Positions 16,265-24,831 of a DNA stretch of 46,811 nt are shown here, piece after piece. The notes beneath the pieces were generated by a model. The model worked only from the letters and a program-made list of their open reading frames with translations, ran no database searches and was not told the origin of the DNA. Both the position numbers and the translations under genes were made by a program. Origin of the DNA: CAXSEF01 sp050920955 (lineage in GTDB: Bacteria; Pseudomonadota; Alphaproteobacteria; Acetobacterales; Acetobacteraceae). The stretch is from NCBI GenBank assembly GCA_050920955.1, contig JBPBQS010000044.1:1-46811 (forward strand). Direction: 5' to 3'. The first letter of the stretch is position 1. Each line of letters starts with the position of its first letter.

Positions 16265-16878
16265 GCATCCTCCTGGTCGACGACCACGCCATCGTCCGCG
16301 CCGGCCTGCGCCGCCTGCTGGCCACGCTCGACGACACCGCGATCCGCGAGGCCGCGACCGGCGAGGAGGCGCTCGCCCTCGCGCGCCTGGAACGCCCGCG
16401 CCTGGTGGTGCTCGACCTCAACCTGCCAGGGATCAGCGGCCTGGAGCTGCTGCGCCGCCTGCTCGCCGAGCACGCCGGCCTGCGCGTGCTGGTGCTGAGC
16501 ATGCACGCCGAGCCGCTCTACGCCGCCCGCGCGATGGAGGCGGGCGCGCGCGGCTTCCTGAGCAAGAATGCGTCCGCCGACGAGGTGCTGCTGGCCGTGC
16601 GCAAGGTGGGCGACGGGCAGCGCCACATCCAGCACGACATCGCCCAGGAAATGGCCCTGCTGTCGGTCGGCACCGGCGACCCGATGGGCCAGCTCACCGA
16701 ACGCGAGCTGGAGATCCTGCGCCTGCTCGGCGAGGGAAGAAGCCTCGGCGGCATCGCGGAAGCTCTCGGCGTCGGCTACAAGACCATCGCCAACGCGAGC
16801 ACGCAGCTGAAGACGAAACTTGGCGTCCAGCGCACCGCGGATCTGGTCCGCGTGGCGCTCGGCATGCGCTCGGGCTGA
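16261..16878 (+). CDS. NarL/FixJ-family response regulator
   Basis: 205 aa, partner of the preceding kinase by ATGA overlap. The receiver domain has acidic Asp7/Asp8, phosphoacceptor Asp52 in LDLNLPG and Lys near 103 (LSKNAS). The C-terminal LuxR-type HTH runs from about residue 142 (LTERELEILRLLGEG) through the recognition helix (VGYKTIANASTQLKTKLGV). Plausible regulator of the adjacent C1 genes by analogy with MoxX/FlhR. Confidence 0.88.
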   Translation: MSILLVDDHAIVRAGLRRLLATLDDTAIREAATGEEALALARLERPRLVVLDLNLPGISGLELLRRLLAEHAGLRVLVLSMHAEPLYAARAMEAGARGFLSKNASADEVLLAVRKVGDGQRHIQHDIAQEMALLSVGTGDPMGQLTERELEILRLLGEGRSLGGIAEALGVGYKTIANASTQLKTKLGVQRTADLVRVALGMRSG

Positions 16879-16884
16879 ACAGGA

Positions 16885-16910
16885 CGCCGCTTCCCCGGAA
16901 GGAAGCGGCG
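16885..16910. terminator. Bidirectional hairpin between response regulator and cytochrome c genes
   Basis: Perfect 10-bp stem CGCCGCTTCC/GGAAGCGGCG with a six-base loop, located in the 42-base gap between two convergent genes. Confidence 0.65.
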
Positions 16911-16920
16911 GTCGGCGAGA

Positions 16921-17373
16921 CTACTTCTTGGAGCCGTCCTCGTTGAACTGCGCCAGGTAGGCGATGACGTTGTTCGACTTCTCGGGATTGTTGGGGAAGC
17001 CCGGGTAGATCATCTTCGTGCCGGGCACGAGCTTCTGCGGCCCCGCCAGGTACTTCTGCATGGTCGCCACGTCCCAGGTCAGGCCCGAGTTCTTGTTGGC
17101 TTCCGAGTAGCTGTAGCCGGGATAGGTCCCCGCCTTGCGCCCGATCACGCCGTTGAGCACGGGACCGACGGCGTTGTGCGCGGTGGCCCCGATCTGGTGG
17201 CACGCCTTGCAGACCGCGAAGGTCTTCTCGCCCGCCGCCGCGTCGCCGACGGAGGCCGAAGCGGGCGTGGCCGCGGCCGCCGGCGCCGGATCGTCCGCAC
17301 GCGCGGGCGCCGCGGCGAAGGACAGCGTGGTGAGCACGGCCACGGCCGCTCCGGCAGTAATGAAGCGCTTCAA
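16921..17373 (-). CDS. Class I cytochrome c, periplasmic
   Basis: 150 aa from a TTG start with an excellent GGGAGG Shine-Dalgarno five bases upstream; ATG-based alternatives would add an unlikely N-terminal extension. Signal peptide residues 1-26 (cut after ARA), an Ala/Pro linker, then one haem site C55-KACH59 and the axial Met121 in GTKM. The fold matches cytochrome c2/c550. It may carry electrons from periplasmic methanol or formaldehyde oxidation to the oxidase, inferred only from its location beside C1 genes. Confidence 0.85.
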   Translation of the reverse strand: MKRFITAGAAVAVLTTLSFAAAPARADDPAPAAAATPASASVGDAAAGEKTFAVCKACHQIGATAHNAVGPVLNGVIGRKAGTYPGYSYSEANKNSGLTWDVATMQKYLAGPQKLVPGTKMIYPGFPNNPEKSNNVIAYLAQFNEDGSKK

Positions 17374-17455
17374 GAAAACCTCCCCTGGGCCTAGAAGGCC
17401 CTGATTCACTGCAGACCGGGCATCGCAGATGCAGGCCCCGGCCTGGCACCGCGAA

Positions 17456-17484
17456 GTGTCCCCGTCACCTGACCTGCGTGTCAA
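17456..17484 (-). promoter_or_regulatory. Possible sigma-70-type promoter for the cytochrome c gene
   Basis: On the - strand TTGACA (17484-17479) is followed after 17 bases by GGACAC, a poor -10. It would give a leader of about 75 bases. Weak evidence. Confidence 0.25.
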
Positions 17485-17515
17485 CGCGCGACACCCGGAA
17501 ACGCTCCCACGCCCG

Positions 17516-17725
17516 TTACTTTCCGTCCGCCTCGCTGTCCGGCCACGCACAGCGCCAGGTCTTCACCTGCACGTCGGGATGGTCCCCGATCCACTGCGCG
17601 AGATAGGGCTGCGCCTCGACCATGCACTGCGCGAGCGAGCCGTGCGACTCGAACAGCATGTGCTTCTCCTGGCACGACCCGCCGGCCAGCGCGCACACCA
17701 TGACGATCAGATCCACCATGTTCAT
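17516..17725 (-). CDS. Small conserved-looking Cys-containing protein
   Basis: 69 aa, start supported by GGGAGG nine bases upstream. A hydrophobic start (residues 3-15, VDLIVMVCALAGG) could be a signal or membrane anchor. Three further Cys at about 18, 34 and 59 (SCQEKHM, AQCMVEA, RCAWPD) and two Trp follow. Not recognised. It lies 56 bases downstream of fhcC and 142 bases upstream of the cytochrome gene, all on the same strand, so it may be expressed with the fhc genes. Confidence 0.6.
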   Translation of the reverse strand: MNMVDLIVMVCALAGGSCQEKHMLFESHGSLAQCMVEAQPYLAQWIGDHPDVQVKTWRCAWPDSEADGK

Positions 17726-17781
17726 CGCCGGCCCTCCCTGACGAATCGTATGGCCCCGCCCCGCCGGATTCCAAGCCGCCT

Positions 17782-18588
17782 CTACCCCGGCAGCAGCATC
17801 TCGCCCTTGCCCAGCGCCGCCTGGTCGCCGAGCAGCCGCAGCCCGGCGCGCGCCGCCGCCTCCGCCGCCGCAGGACTGTGCGCGCGCAGCGACGCCGCCA
17901 GCAGGCGCTGGAACACTCCCGGCGTGCGCCCGCTCGGCAGGAACCCGTCCGGCGCCGGGATCGCGTGGCCGAGCACCACCGTCCCGCGCCGCAGCAGCGC
18001 GCCGGGCGAGGCCCCCACGCGCCCGCACACCACGAGCGTGCCCGCCACCATGCGGCTGCCCGCGTGCTCCCCCGCGTCGCCCTCGACCACCACCAGGCCG
18101 CGCCGCAGCCGGTCGCCCGCCTGCGCCCCGGCACTGCCGCGCACGAGCACCACGCCCCCGTCCATGCCCGCGCGCTCCCCCGGCATCGGCCCGGCCAGCA
18201 GCGCTCCCGCGTCGCCCGCGATCTCCACCACGCCGCCGCGCAGCCCAGACGCCGCGAGCCGCCCCGCCGAGCCGCGCAGCTCCAGCCGCCCGCCCGTCAT
18301 CCCTCGCCCCGCGAGGTCGCCGGCGTCGCCCTCCAGCACCAGCGACCCGCCCTCCATCCCCGCGCCCACGCGATCCAGCAGCGCCGAGCCGCCCTCGATC
18401 ACCACGGCGTCCGCCTCGCCCGCCGACATCGCGAACAGGTCGCCCACGCTCGGCGCCCCCCGCCCCGCCGCCAGCACCAGGCGCCCGACCGCCGCCTCGT
18501 CCAGCCCCGCGAGCCGCTGCGGCGTCAGCACCGACAGGTCCAGCCGCCCCTCCGGCACGCCGCGCAGCCGGAACCGCGTGACGCTCAC
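17782..18588 (-). CDS. fhcC: Formyltransferase/hydrolase complex subunit C (FhcC)
   Basis: 268-aa subunit of the bacterial Fhc complex, homologous to FmdC/FwdC of methanogens. Repeated Gly-rich segments at about residues 75-225 (GSLVLEGDAGDLAG, GRLELRGSAGRLA, GVVEIAGDAGALL, GLVVVEGDAGEHAG) form the right-handed beta-helix shared with the glutamate synthase C-terminal domain. GTG start overlaps the fhcD stop (GTGA). The complex transfers formyl from H4MPT to methylofuran and releases formate in the cytoplasm. Confidence 0.92.
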   Translation of the reverse strand: MSVTRFRLRGVPEGRLDLSVLTPQRLAGLDEAAVGRLVLAAGRGAPSVGDLFAMSAGEADAVVIEGGSALLDRVGAGMEGGSLVLEGDAGDLAGRGMTGGRLELRGSAGRLAASGLRGGVVEIAGDAGALLAGPMPGERAGMDGGVVLVRGSAGAQAGDRLRRGLVVVEGDAGEHAGSRMVAGTLVVCGRVGASPGALLRRGTVVLGHAIPAPDGFLPSGRTPGVFQRLLAASLRAHSPAAAEAAARAGLRLLGDQAALGKGEMLLPG

Positions 18589-19475
18589 GACAGCAGCTCC
18601 CGCAGCCGGTAGTGGTGCTTGCCGAGCTTGCCCCCGTAGTTGCCCGCCCCGATCCGCGTGCACCCGAGCTCCGGCCCGAGCGCGATCGCCGCCTGCAGCC
18701 CCGCGCGCATCGCATTCGCCACCGAGACCGGCGTCAGCCCGTCGATCACGATCTCCAGCACCGACCCCGTGTCCTCGTCGAGGTCGGAGTCCACGCTCCC
18801 GCGCAGCGTCGGGCAGTAGTGGTGGTTCGTCGACGCCATCAGCGTCTTGTACTTTGACCCCACCTTCGAACCGGACCGCACGATCCCCCCCGGGAACGGC
18901 GCGATCACGTCCGGCATCGCCTCGACCGCCGCCGCCGCCGCCTCCGCAGCCCGCAGCGTGCGCCCCGCGTCGCGCCCCATCAGGATCAGGTTGCCGCCGC
19001 CGACCGCGCCCTTGGTCAGCCCCGTGGTGCCCTCGCACACGAACTCGCCGTCCATCACCGGCACGCGCCAGAAGCGGCGGCCGTCCAGCCGCTTGCTGAT
19101 CTGCCAGCCGTCGCCGAAGTAGCGCAGCGTGTCGCCCATCTTCAGCGGCTCGCCCTCCAGACCGGCGTAGCAGGCGGCGCCCGCGCACGTCAGCACGCAC
19201 TGCCCGACCCGGTTGATGAGCTGCTTCTGCAGCTCCCCCGACGAGCCCGCGAACATCAGCACCCGCGCCCCCGGCCGCCCGTCCGGCGTCTCGTCCGGCC
19301 CGAGCATCCGGTCGATCCCGGCCTCCACGCCGCACGCGATGATCGAGGTCGCGAAGCCGGTGGCACTCGACGCCGCCTGGCGCGCCCAGCGCTCGGTGTC
19401 GGCCGTGATCACCAGCGCGGTGGCGCGCATGTCGAACGCCTCGGCGAAGGTGTCGTCGATCTGCACGTCGGTCAT
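18585..19475 (-). CDS. fhcD: Formylmethanofuran:H4MPT formyltransferase (FhcD/Ftr)
   Basis: 296 aa, full family length. It begins MTDVQIDDTFAEAFDMR, and family segments such as GSKYKTLMASTNHHYCPTL and the C-terminal GAGNYGGKLGKHHY are clear. It moves the formyl group from formyl-dH4MPT to the furan cofactor. ATG 19475 was chosen; the frame is open further upstream, but only through repeat R6. Coupled to fhcC. Confidence 0.95.
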   Translation of the reverse strand: MTDVQIDDTFAEAFDMRATALVITADTERWARQAASSATGFATSIIACGVEAGIDRMLGPDETPDGRPGARVLMFAGSSGELQKQLINRVGQCVLTCAGAACYAGLEGEPLKMGDTLRYFGDGWQISKRLDGRRFWRVPVMDGEFVCEGTTGLTKGAVGGGNLILMGRDAGRTLRAAEAAAAAVEAMPDVIAPFPGGIVRSGSKVGSKYKTLMASTNHHYCPTLRGSVDSDLDEDTGSVLEIVIDGLTPVSVANAMRAGLQAAIALGPELGCTRIGAGNYGGKLGKHHYRLRELLS

Positions 19476-19490
19476 CGCATGGCCCCCGAA

Positions 19491-19618
19491 GCAAGCAAGG
19501 CCAGAGGCTCCGCCTCTGGACTCCGCCAAAGGCTCGCCTTTGGAAACCTGTTCTTAAGTAAAGGGATCAAAGGGTCCTCGGACCCTTTGCGGGTCCGGGC
19601 AGAGCCCGGCCTTGCTCC
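19491..19618 (+). repeat. Composite palindromic repeat, copy R6
   Basis: Complete copy in the same module order as R2 and R3, with well-paired arms throughout: A CCAGAGGC/GCCTCTGG, B CCAAAGGC/GCCTTTGG, a TTCTTAAGTAAAGGGATC linker, C AAAGGGTCCTCGGACCCTTT, D CCGGGCAGAGCCCGG, ending CCTTGCTCC. It splits the fhc operon between fhcA and fhcD. Confidence 0.92.
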
Positions 19619-19623
19619 TTGCC

Positions 19624-21216
19624 TCATGCCGAGCACGCCACCGTCTCGAACGGCATGATCCCCTCCGGCACGTCGAACACGTCGTGCCTGACCCCGTAGA
19701 CCTCGTCGTAGAACGCCGCGAGCCTGCCCTCGATCGCCCCGTCGAACCCTGGCCGCACCGCGAGCGCCCCGCTGAACCCCCCGGTGACGACGCCGTCGCG
19801 GCACACGAGCCGCCCGTCCTTGAACACCAGCGCCGCGTCGCGGAACATCGCCGCCCGGTCCGCCCCGTCGCGATACACCGCGACGTCCGCCCGCGCCCCC
19901 GCCGCGAGATGCCCGCGATCCGGCGTCCCGAGCAGCCGCGCCGGCCCCACGCGCGTCATGGTGGCGATCTCGGACAGCGTGTACTCGCGCGACAGCGAAC
20001 GCAGCGTGGTCAGCTCCAGCGCCTCCTGCGACACGGTCTGCATCCACTCCTCCCGCTTGTCGCGCGACATCAGCAGCGCGATCAGGTCGGGATACGCCGT
20101 GAACGGCGCGCCGTTGGGATGGTCCGTGGTGAACATCAGCCGCGCCGGGTCCTCGCTCAGCAGGAACAGCTCCAGCCCCGCCGCCCACTGGATGGTGTTG
20201 GCGAAGCTGGTGCGCCGGAAGCGATACGGCACGATGCCGCCGCCATTGCCGTCGCCGTCGTGGATCACCGACTTGGCGGGCGAGGCCTGGTTGCGCGCCC
20301 CGAACTGGCGCAGCACGTCGGACGACACGGTGACGGTCTGCCCGAACATCACCTGCCCGACGTCGGCGGTGACATGCGCCGGCGCCCGGTTCAGCGCCTC
20401 CGCGAGCCGTGCCGCCGCCGAGGAGAACCCGTTCTTCCCCTCGGTGCCGTAGGCGTAGAACTGCACGTGCGCGAGGTGCAGCGGCAGCTCGCTCCCCGCC
20501 TCGATCGTCGCCAGCACCGTGTCCACCGCGCCGGGCATGCCGAGGTTGGAGCAGTGCAGATGCACCGGATGCGGCACGCCGAGCCGGTGCTGCGCGCGCT
20601 GCATTGCCTGCATGATGCGACGCGAGCTGACGCCCGTGCCGGGAACCTCGTCGTCGAGCCCGAAGGCGCGCACGTTCGACTTGAACGCCGCCGCCGCCCC
20701 CGGATTGATCACCTTCAGCCCGAGCGCCCGCGACCCCGCGAGCACGCGCCCGACGTAGTCCGCGATCGCGTCGTCGCCGTCGTTGATCACCCGGAACAGG
20801 AAGTCCTCGTTGCCGAGCACGGCGAGGATCGCGCGGTCGATCACCGGGATCTGCGCCAGCTCCAGGTGCGCCTGCACCGCGACGTGCGGCGAGATCGCCG
20901 GCTCCACCACGAGCGTGTAGCCCATCGCCGCATAGCGCCGCCCGATCGCCTCGCCGACCGGCACCGAGTCCGCGATCTCCGGCCGCAGCTCCGGCAACAG
21001 CAGCCGCGACGTGTTCACGTTGGTGCCGGCGATGTGGCTGTGGATGTCGAGCCCGCCCGCCATCACCACGCACCCCGACGCGTCGTGCGTCTCGCCCGCG
21101 GTGCGCCCCGGCCCGGGTGGGGCGACCAGGCGCCCGTCCTCGAACCACAGGTCCGCGGTGTCGTCGTGTCCCTGGGTGGGGTCGATGACCCGCCCGCCGC
21201 GCAGGCACGTCAGCAT
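19624..21216 (-). CDS. fhcA: Formyltransferase/hydrolase complex subunit A (FhcA)
   Basis: 530-aa amidohydrolase-fold subunit, homologous to FwdA/FmdA, which hydrolyses formylmethylofuran to formate. Metal-site elements seen are GLDIHSHIAG (His59, His61), HLHCSNLG, HLAHVQFYAYG and the TTDHPNGAPF motif with the catalytic-type Asp. The N-terminal beta sandwich and C-terminal strands (GARADVAVYRDG) are those of the superfamily. ATG 21216 overlaps the fhcB end by seven bases. Repeat R6 lies just downstream. Confidence 0.95.
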   Translation of the reverse strand: MLTCLRGGRVIDPTQGHDDTADLWFEDGRLVAPPGPGRTAGETHDASGCVVMAGGLDIHSHIAGTNVNTSRLLLPELRPEIADSVPVGEAIGRRYAAMGYTLVVEPAISPHVAVQAHLELAQIPVIDRAILAVLGNEDFLFRVINDGDDAIADYVGRVLAGSRALGLKVINPGAAAAFKSNVRAFGLDDEVPGTGVSSRRIMQAMQRAQHRLGVPHPVHLHCSNLGMPGAVDTVLATIEAGSELPLHLAHVQFYAYGTEGKNGFSSAAARLAEALNRAPAHVTADVGQVMFGQTVTVSSDVLRQFGARNQASPAKSVIHDGDGNGGGIVPYRFRRTSFANTIQWAAGLELFLLSEDPARLMFTTDHPNGAPFTAYPDLIALLMSRDKREEWMQTVSQEALELTTLRSLSREYTLSEIATMTRVGPARLLGTPDRGHLAAGARADVAVYRDGADRAAMFRDAALVFKDGRLVCRDGVVTGGFSGALAVRPGFDGAIEGRLAAFYDEVYGVRHDVFDVPEGIMPFETVACSA

Positions 21217-22283
21217 GAGCGATCCTCGACGAGCGCTGCGATGCGCGCGATGACGTCCGACGCGCGCAGGGCGTCGGACGGAGCGGAAGCGGCGTGCTGC
21301 ACGAGCCCGCCGAGCGAGCCGTCGTGCACCACGCCGTCGTGGTCGACGCCCGGCCGCCCGACGCTGAACGCGACCTCGGGCGGTGCTGCGAACACGGTGC
21401 CCGCGGGGCAGATCGCCACCAGCGGCACGCGCTGCGCCCACTCCGGCGCCGCCGTGTCGCCGGTGCACAGCCACACCGCGGCATCCGCCTCGCCGGCCTC
21501 CACGAACCGCGCCGTGTCGAACCGCCAGGGGTCGTGCGACGCGACGCCCCCCTCGAACCCCACCGGCAGCGGGAAGCCGGTCAGCCACCCGCACGCCTGC
21601 GCCGCCCCGAAGCCGTTGCCCGCCGCCGGAACCGGCAGCCCCGCGAACCGCGTCCTCGCGTTCAGCTCGTCGACCAGCCCGCACGCCATCTCGATCTCCA
21701 GCCCGTCGACGCGCGACGCCGACCACACGACCACGCCGTACGACGCCGCCGCCATCAGCGCCGCACAACGCCGCGCCTCCTCCGCGCCGGGCGGCAGGCT
21801 GCGCCCCCCCACGGCCGCCCGAACCTGCCCGAGCAGCCCCGCGAGCCCCGCCGGGTCCGAGCCGAACACCTCGCCCCCCGGCCCCGCCTCGCCCGGACAC
21901 AGCCGCACCACGGTCCGCGCACGATCGGGGAACAGCGTCGGCGCCCCCCCGAGCGCGAGCCGCTCCGCCATCCCGGGCCAGTCCTCCTCCAGCCCCGGCC
22001 CGACCAGCACCACGAGATCCGCCCGCGCCCGCGCCTGCAGCGGCGTGGTGGTGATCCACCCCACGCTGCGCATCACGTCCAGGTCGCGCAGCGTGGCGCG
22101 CGAGGCGTGGTGGTCCGCCACCCCGTCGATCCGCCGCGCCAGCCCGATGGCCGCCTCGATCGCCGCGATGTCCGCCTCGAGCCCGGCGATCGCCGCGCGC
22201 CGGCTGCCCCCGAGCAGCGCCGCCGCCGCCGCCACGGCCTCGTCGAGCGGAACCGGCCGCCCCTGGACGCTGGCGCCGCTCAT
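21210..22283 (-). CDS. fhcB: Formyltransferase/hydrolase complex subunit B (FhcB)
   Basis: 357-aa subunit related to the molybdopterin-binding FwdB/FmdB. As in bacterial FhcB it is shorter, with no CxxC iron-sulfur motif at the N-terminus, and is thought to have a structural rather than redox role. Family-like segments are SVGWITTTPLQARARADLVVLVG and LVDELNARTRFAGLPV. Start is ATG 22283 with GAGGGC upstream, seven bases after the preceding gene. First fhc gene of the operon order B-A-D-C. Confidence 0.88.
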   Translation of the reverse strand: MSGASVQGRPVPLDEAVAAAAALLGGSRRAAIAGLEADIAAIEAAIGLARRIDGVADHHASRATLRDLDVMRSVGWITTTPLQARARADLVVLVGPGLEEDWPGMAERLALGGAPTLFPDRARTVVRLCPGEAGPGGEVFGSDPAGLAGLLGQVRAAVGGRSLPPGAEEARRCAALMAAASYGVVVWSASRVDGLEIEMACGLVDELNARTRFAGLPVPAAGNGFGAAQACGWLTGFPLPVGFEGGVASHDPWRFDTARFVEAGEADAAVWLCTGDTAAPEWAQRVPLVAICPAGTVFAAPPEVAFSVGRPGVDHDGVVHDGSLGGLVQHAASAPSDALRASDVIARIAALVEDRSC

Positions 22284-22290
22284 GCCGCCC

Positions 22291-22662
22291 TCACGAATCG
22301 TACTTGACGTAGGAGAACCGCGCATCGCCGACGGGCGTGCCCTCCAGGCCGCGGCCTTCCCTGCCGGGCTGCCACTGCACAACGTCCTCGATCTTCGCCG
22401 CCAGGGCGAAATCCTTGTCGGTGATGCCCTTGGCCGAGTGCGTGGCAAGACGCACCTCGACCCACGCGTAGGACAGCGTCATGTCGGGATGGTGCCAGGC
22501 GGCCTCCGCCAGATGGCCCACGGTGTTGACCACCATCAGCGTGCCCTTCCAGCCCGTCGTGCGGAACGTGCGCTTGATCCAGCGCCCGTCGAGCACCCAG
22601 TGCGGCAGGTCGCGGGCAAGGCGCTCGCGGATCTCGTCCTCGGTGTAGGTCGTGTCGGCCAT
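22291..22662 (-). CDS. Pterin-4a-carbinolamine dehydratase-like protein
   Basis: 123-aa DcoH/PhhB family protein with the active-site pattern HHPD at residues 57-60, YAWVEVRLATH (His75) and GITDKDFALAAKIE. There is a C-terminal extension of about 25 residues beyond the usual length. It is the first gene of the fhc operon, and homologues occur in other H4MPT clusters, so it may act on a pterin intermediate or the dH4MPT adduct rather than in phenylalanine metabolism; no phhA is present here. Confidence 0.82.
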   Translation of the reverse strand: MADTTYTEDEIRERLARDLPHWVLDGRWIKRTFRTTGWKGTLMVVNTVGHLAEAAWHHPDMTLSYAWVEVRLATHSAKGITDKDFALAAKIEDVVQWQPGREGRGLEGTPVGDARFSYVKYDS

Positions 22663-22825
22663 CTTCCCCCCGGGAGCCGGCCCGGCGCGACGCGCATGGC
22701 CGCAGGCCGGCGCCTGCGGTTGCGTCCGCCGCTTGGCATGGTGCAGCATTCGCCATGGACACGGCAACCCGTCACATCCCGCGCCGCCGGGCGCCCCGCA
22801 CCGCGGCGACCGCCGGGACGCCGAC

Positions 22826-23836
22826 GTGATCGGGCTCCACGCCGCCGCGCAGGCCGGCCTCGCGCCGCCCTCCGCCGCGGTGTCGCTGTCGTGCACGGCG
22901 CGGCTCCACCTCGGCTTCCTCGACCTCAACGGCGGCCTGGGCCGGCGCTTCGGCAGCATCGGCCTCTCGCTCGACCGCCCCCACACCGCGCTGCGCCTGT
23001 CGCGCGCGCCGCGGCGCAGCGTCACCGGCCCGGAGGCCGCGCGCGCCGGCGCCCACCTCGACGCCATGCAGCGCTTCCTCGGCCTGGACGCGCCCCTCGC
23101 CCTGGAGATGCGCTCGGCGATCCCCGCGCACTCCGGCCTCGGCTCCGGCACGCAGCTCGCGTTGCTGGTGGCGAGCGCGGTGCGCCGCCTGCACGGCCTT
23201 CCCGACGACCTGCGCGGCGACGCCGCCCGCCTCGGCCGCGGCGCGCGCTCCGGCATCGGCATCGGCCTGTTCCGCTCCGGCGGCCTGGTGGTGGACGGCG
23301 GCGGCGCGCTCGCCGCTGAAGGCAGGCCGGGGCAGGGGACGCCGCCGCTCCTGTCCCGCCTCGCCGTGCCGGACTCCTGGCGCGTGCTCCTGGTGCTCGA
23401 CCGCGCGGCGCACGGCCTGTCCGGCGCCGGCGAGCGCGCCGCCTTCGCCTCGCTCCCCCCGATGGCCGACGCGGTCTCCGGCGAGATCTGCCGCCGCGTG
23501 CTGATGCAGGCGCTCCCCGCGGCCGCCGAATCCGACCTCCCCGCGTTCGGCGCGGCGATCACCCGCATCCAGGCGCTGCTCGGCGACCACTTCGCCCCCG
23601 CGCAGGGCGGCCGCTTCACCAGCCCCGCCGTCGCGGGCGTGATGGCGGCGCTGGCGTCGGCCGGCGCGGTCGGCATCGGGCAGAGCTCCTGGGGCCCGAG
23701 CGGCTTCGCCTTCGCCGACGGCGACGCGGCGGCGGCGCGGCTGCAAGAAGCCGTGTCCCTGCCCGAAGGGGTGGACTTAATGGTCTGCCGCGGGCTCAAT
23801 CGCGGCGTGGCGGACCCGGCGAGCGGGCCCGCCTGA
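22826..23836 (+). CDS. mptG: Beta-ribofuranosylaminobenzene 5'-phosphate synthase
   Basis: 336-aa GHMP-kinase-fold enzyme (Orf4/MptG) that makes beta-RFAP from 4-aminobenzoate and PRPP, the first committed step of (d)H4MPT synthesis. The Gly-rich motif PAHSGLGSGTQLALL lies at residues 100-114; TARLHLGFLDLNGGLGRRFGSIG is at the N-terminus and GGRFTSPAVAGVMAAL near the end. The GTG start was chosen since the family begins just before SLSCTARLHLGF. The start overlaps the stop of a 24-codon upstream frame (ATG 22755) as GTGA. It is divergent from the fhc operon and followed by mtdB. Confidence 0.85.
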   Translation: MIGLHAAAQAGLAPPSAAVSLSCTARLHLGFLDLNGGLGRRFGSIGLSLDRPHTALRLSRAPRRSVTGPEAARAGAHLDAMQRFLGLDAPLALEMRSAIPAHSGLGSGTQLALLVASAVRRLHGLPDDLRGDAARLGRGARSGIGIGLFRSGGLVVDGGGALAAEGRPGQGTPPLLSRLAVPDSWRVLLVLDRAAHGLSGAGERAAFASLPPMADAVSGEICRRVLMQALPAAAESDLPAFGAAITRIQALLGDHFAPAQGGRFTSPAVAGVMAALASAGAVGIGQSSWGPSGFAFADGDAAAARLQEAVSLPEGVDLMVCRGLNRGVADPASGPA

Positions 23837-23915
23837 GATCGCCGCCAACCCGCGGCCGCTGCGGCGCGAACGTCGCCGGCCGGCCCGGGACGCGGCCAGA
23901 AGGAGACTCCCGACC

Positions 23916-24809
23916 ATGGCTGACAAGCAGATCCTGCACATGCTCAGCCCGCTCAAGCAGGTCAGCCCGTTCGACGTGAACATGGCCGTCGACGCCGGCT
24001 ACGACGCGGTGATCCCGTACGCCAACATCTCCGCCGACGACGTGCTCGGCCTGGTGCAGGACGCGATCTTCTCGCGCCCGCCCAAGCTTGCCGTGCGCAC
24101 CGGCATCTTCATCGGCGGCCGCGACGCCATCGCCTCGCTCGACATGCTGGAGGCCGCGAAGAAGGCGATGGTCCCGCCGTTCATCGTCTCGGTGTTCGCC
24201 GACCCCGCCGGCTCCTTCACCACCGCCGCCGCCCTCGTCGCCCACGTCGAGCGCCAGCTGAAGAAGATGGGCAAGGGCCTCGAGGGCCAGCGCATCGTCG
24301 TCTACGGCGCGACCGGCGTGGTCGGCTTCGCCTCCGGCGTCATCGCGGCGCTCGAGGGCGCGAAGGTCGTGCTCGCCGGCCACGACGGCACCAAGCGCGT
24401 CACCGCCGCCTGCGAGGAGATCGAGAAGCGCTTCGGCGTCACCCTGCAGCCTGGCGACGGCAGCACCGAGGACAGCAAGGCCGCCCTCCTCCGCGAGGCC
24501 GACGCCGCATTCTGCTGCGCCCGCGCCGGCGTGCAGGTGCTCTCGAAGCAGCAGATCCTCGACGCCCCCGACCTGCTCGTCGCGGCCGACGTGAACGCCG
24601 TGCCGCCGATGGGCGTGGAAGGCCTGGACGTGCAGGCCGACGGCGTGGCGATCGGCGGCCACGCGGTCGGCATCGGCGCGCTGGCCATCGGCCACACCAA
24701 GTACCGCACCGAGTTCGGCCTGTTCCGCCGCATGATCGAGACCGACAAGCCCGTCGCGTTCGATTTCCGCGACGCGTTCAAGCTGGCGCGGGACTTCGTT
24801 GCCGCCTGA
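23916..24809 (+). CDS. mtdB: Methylene-H4MPT dehydrogenase (MtdB)
   Basis: 297 aa with a good AAGGAG site upstream of ATG 23916. It oxidises methylene-dH4MPT to methenyl-dH4MPT with NAD(P)+. The N-terminal half holds family residues (SPFDVNMAVDAGYDAVIPY); a Rossmann nucleotide site is at about 128-142 (VVYGATGVVGFASG). MtdA is a close relative; the setting within an H4MPT cluster with mch favours MtdB. Confidence 0.9.
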   Translation: MADKQILHMLSPLKQVSPFDVNMAVDAGYDAVIPYANISADDVLGLVQDAIFSRPPKLAVRTGIFIGGRDAIASLDMLEAAKKAMVPPFIVSVFADPAGSFTTAAALVAHVERQLKKMGKGLEGQRIVVYGATGVVGFASGVIAALEGAKVVLAGHDGTKRVTAACEEIEKRFGVTLQPGDGSTEDSKAALLREADAAFCCARAGVQVLSKQQILDAPDLLVAADVNAVPPMGVEGLDVQADGVAIGGHAVGIGALAIGHTKYRTEFGLFRRMIETDKPVAFDFRDAFKLARDFVAA

Positions 24810-24831
24810 GGCTGCGGCACCGCGGCCTGCC

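Noticed and set aside
22725..22760. Sigma-54 promoter upstream of mptG (TTGGCATGGTGCAGC)
   Set aside because: The spacing between the GG and GC elements is one base off, and sigma-54 promoters do not tolerate this.
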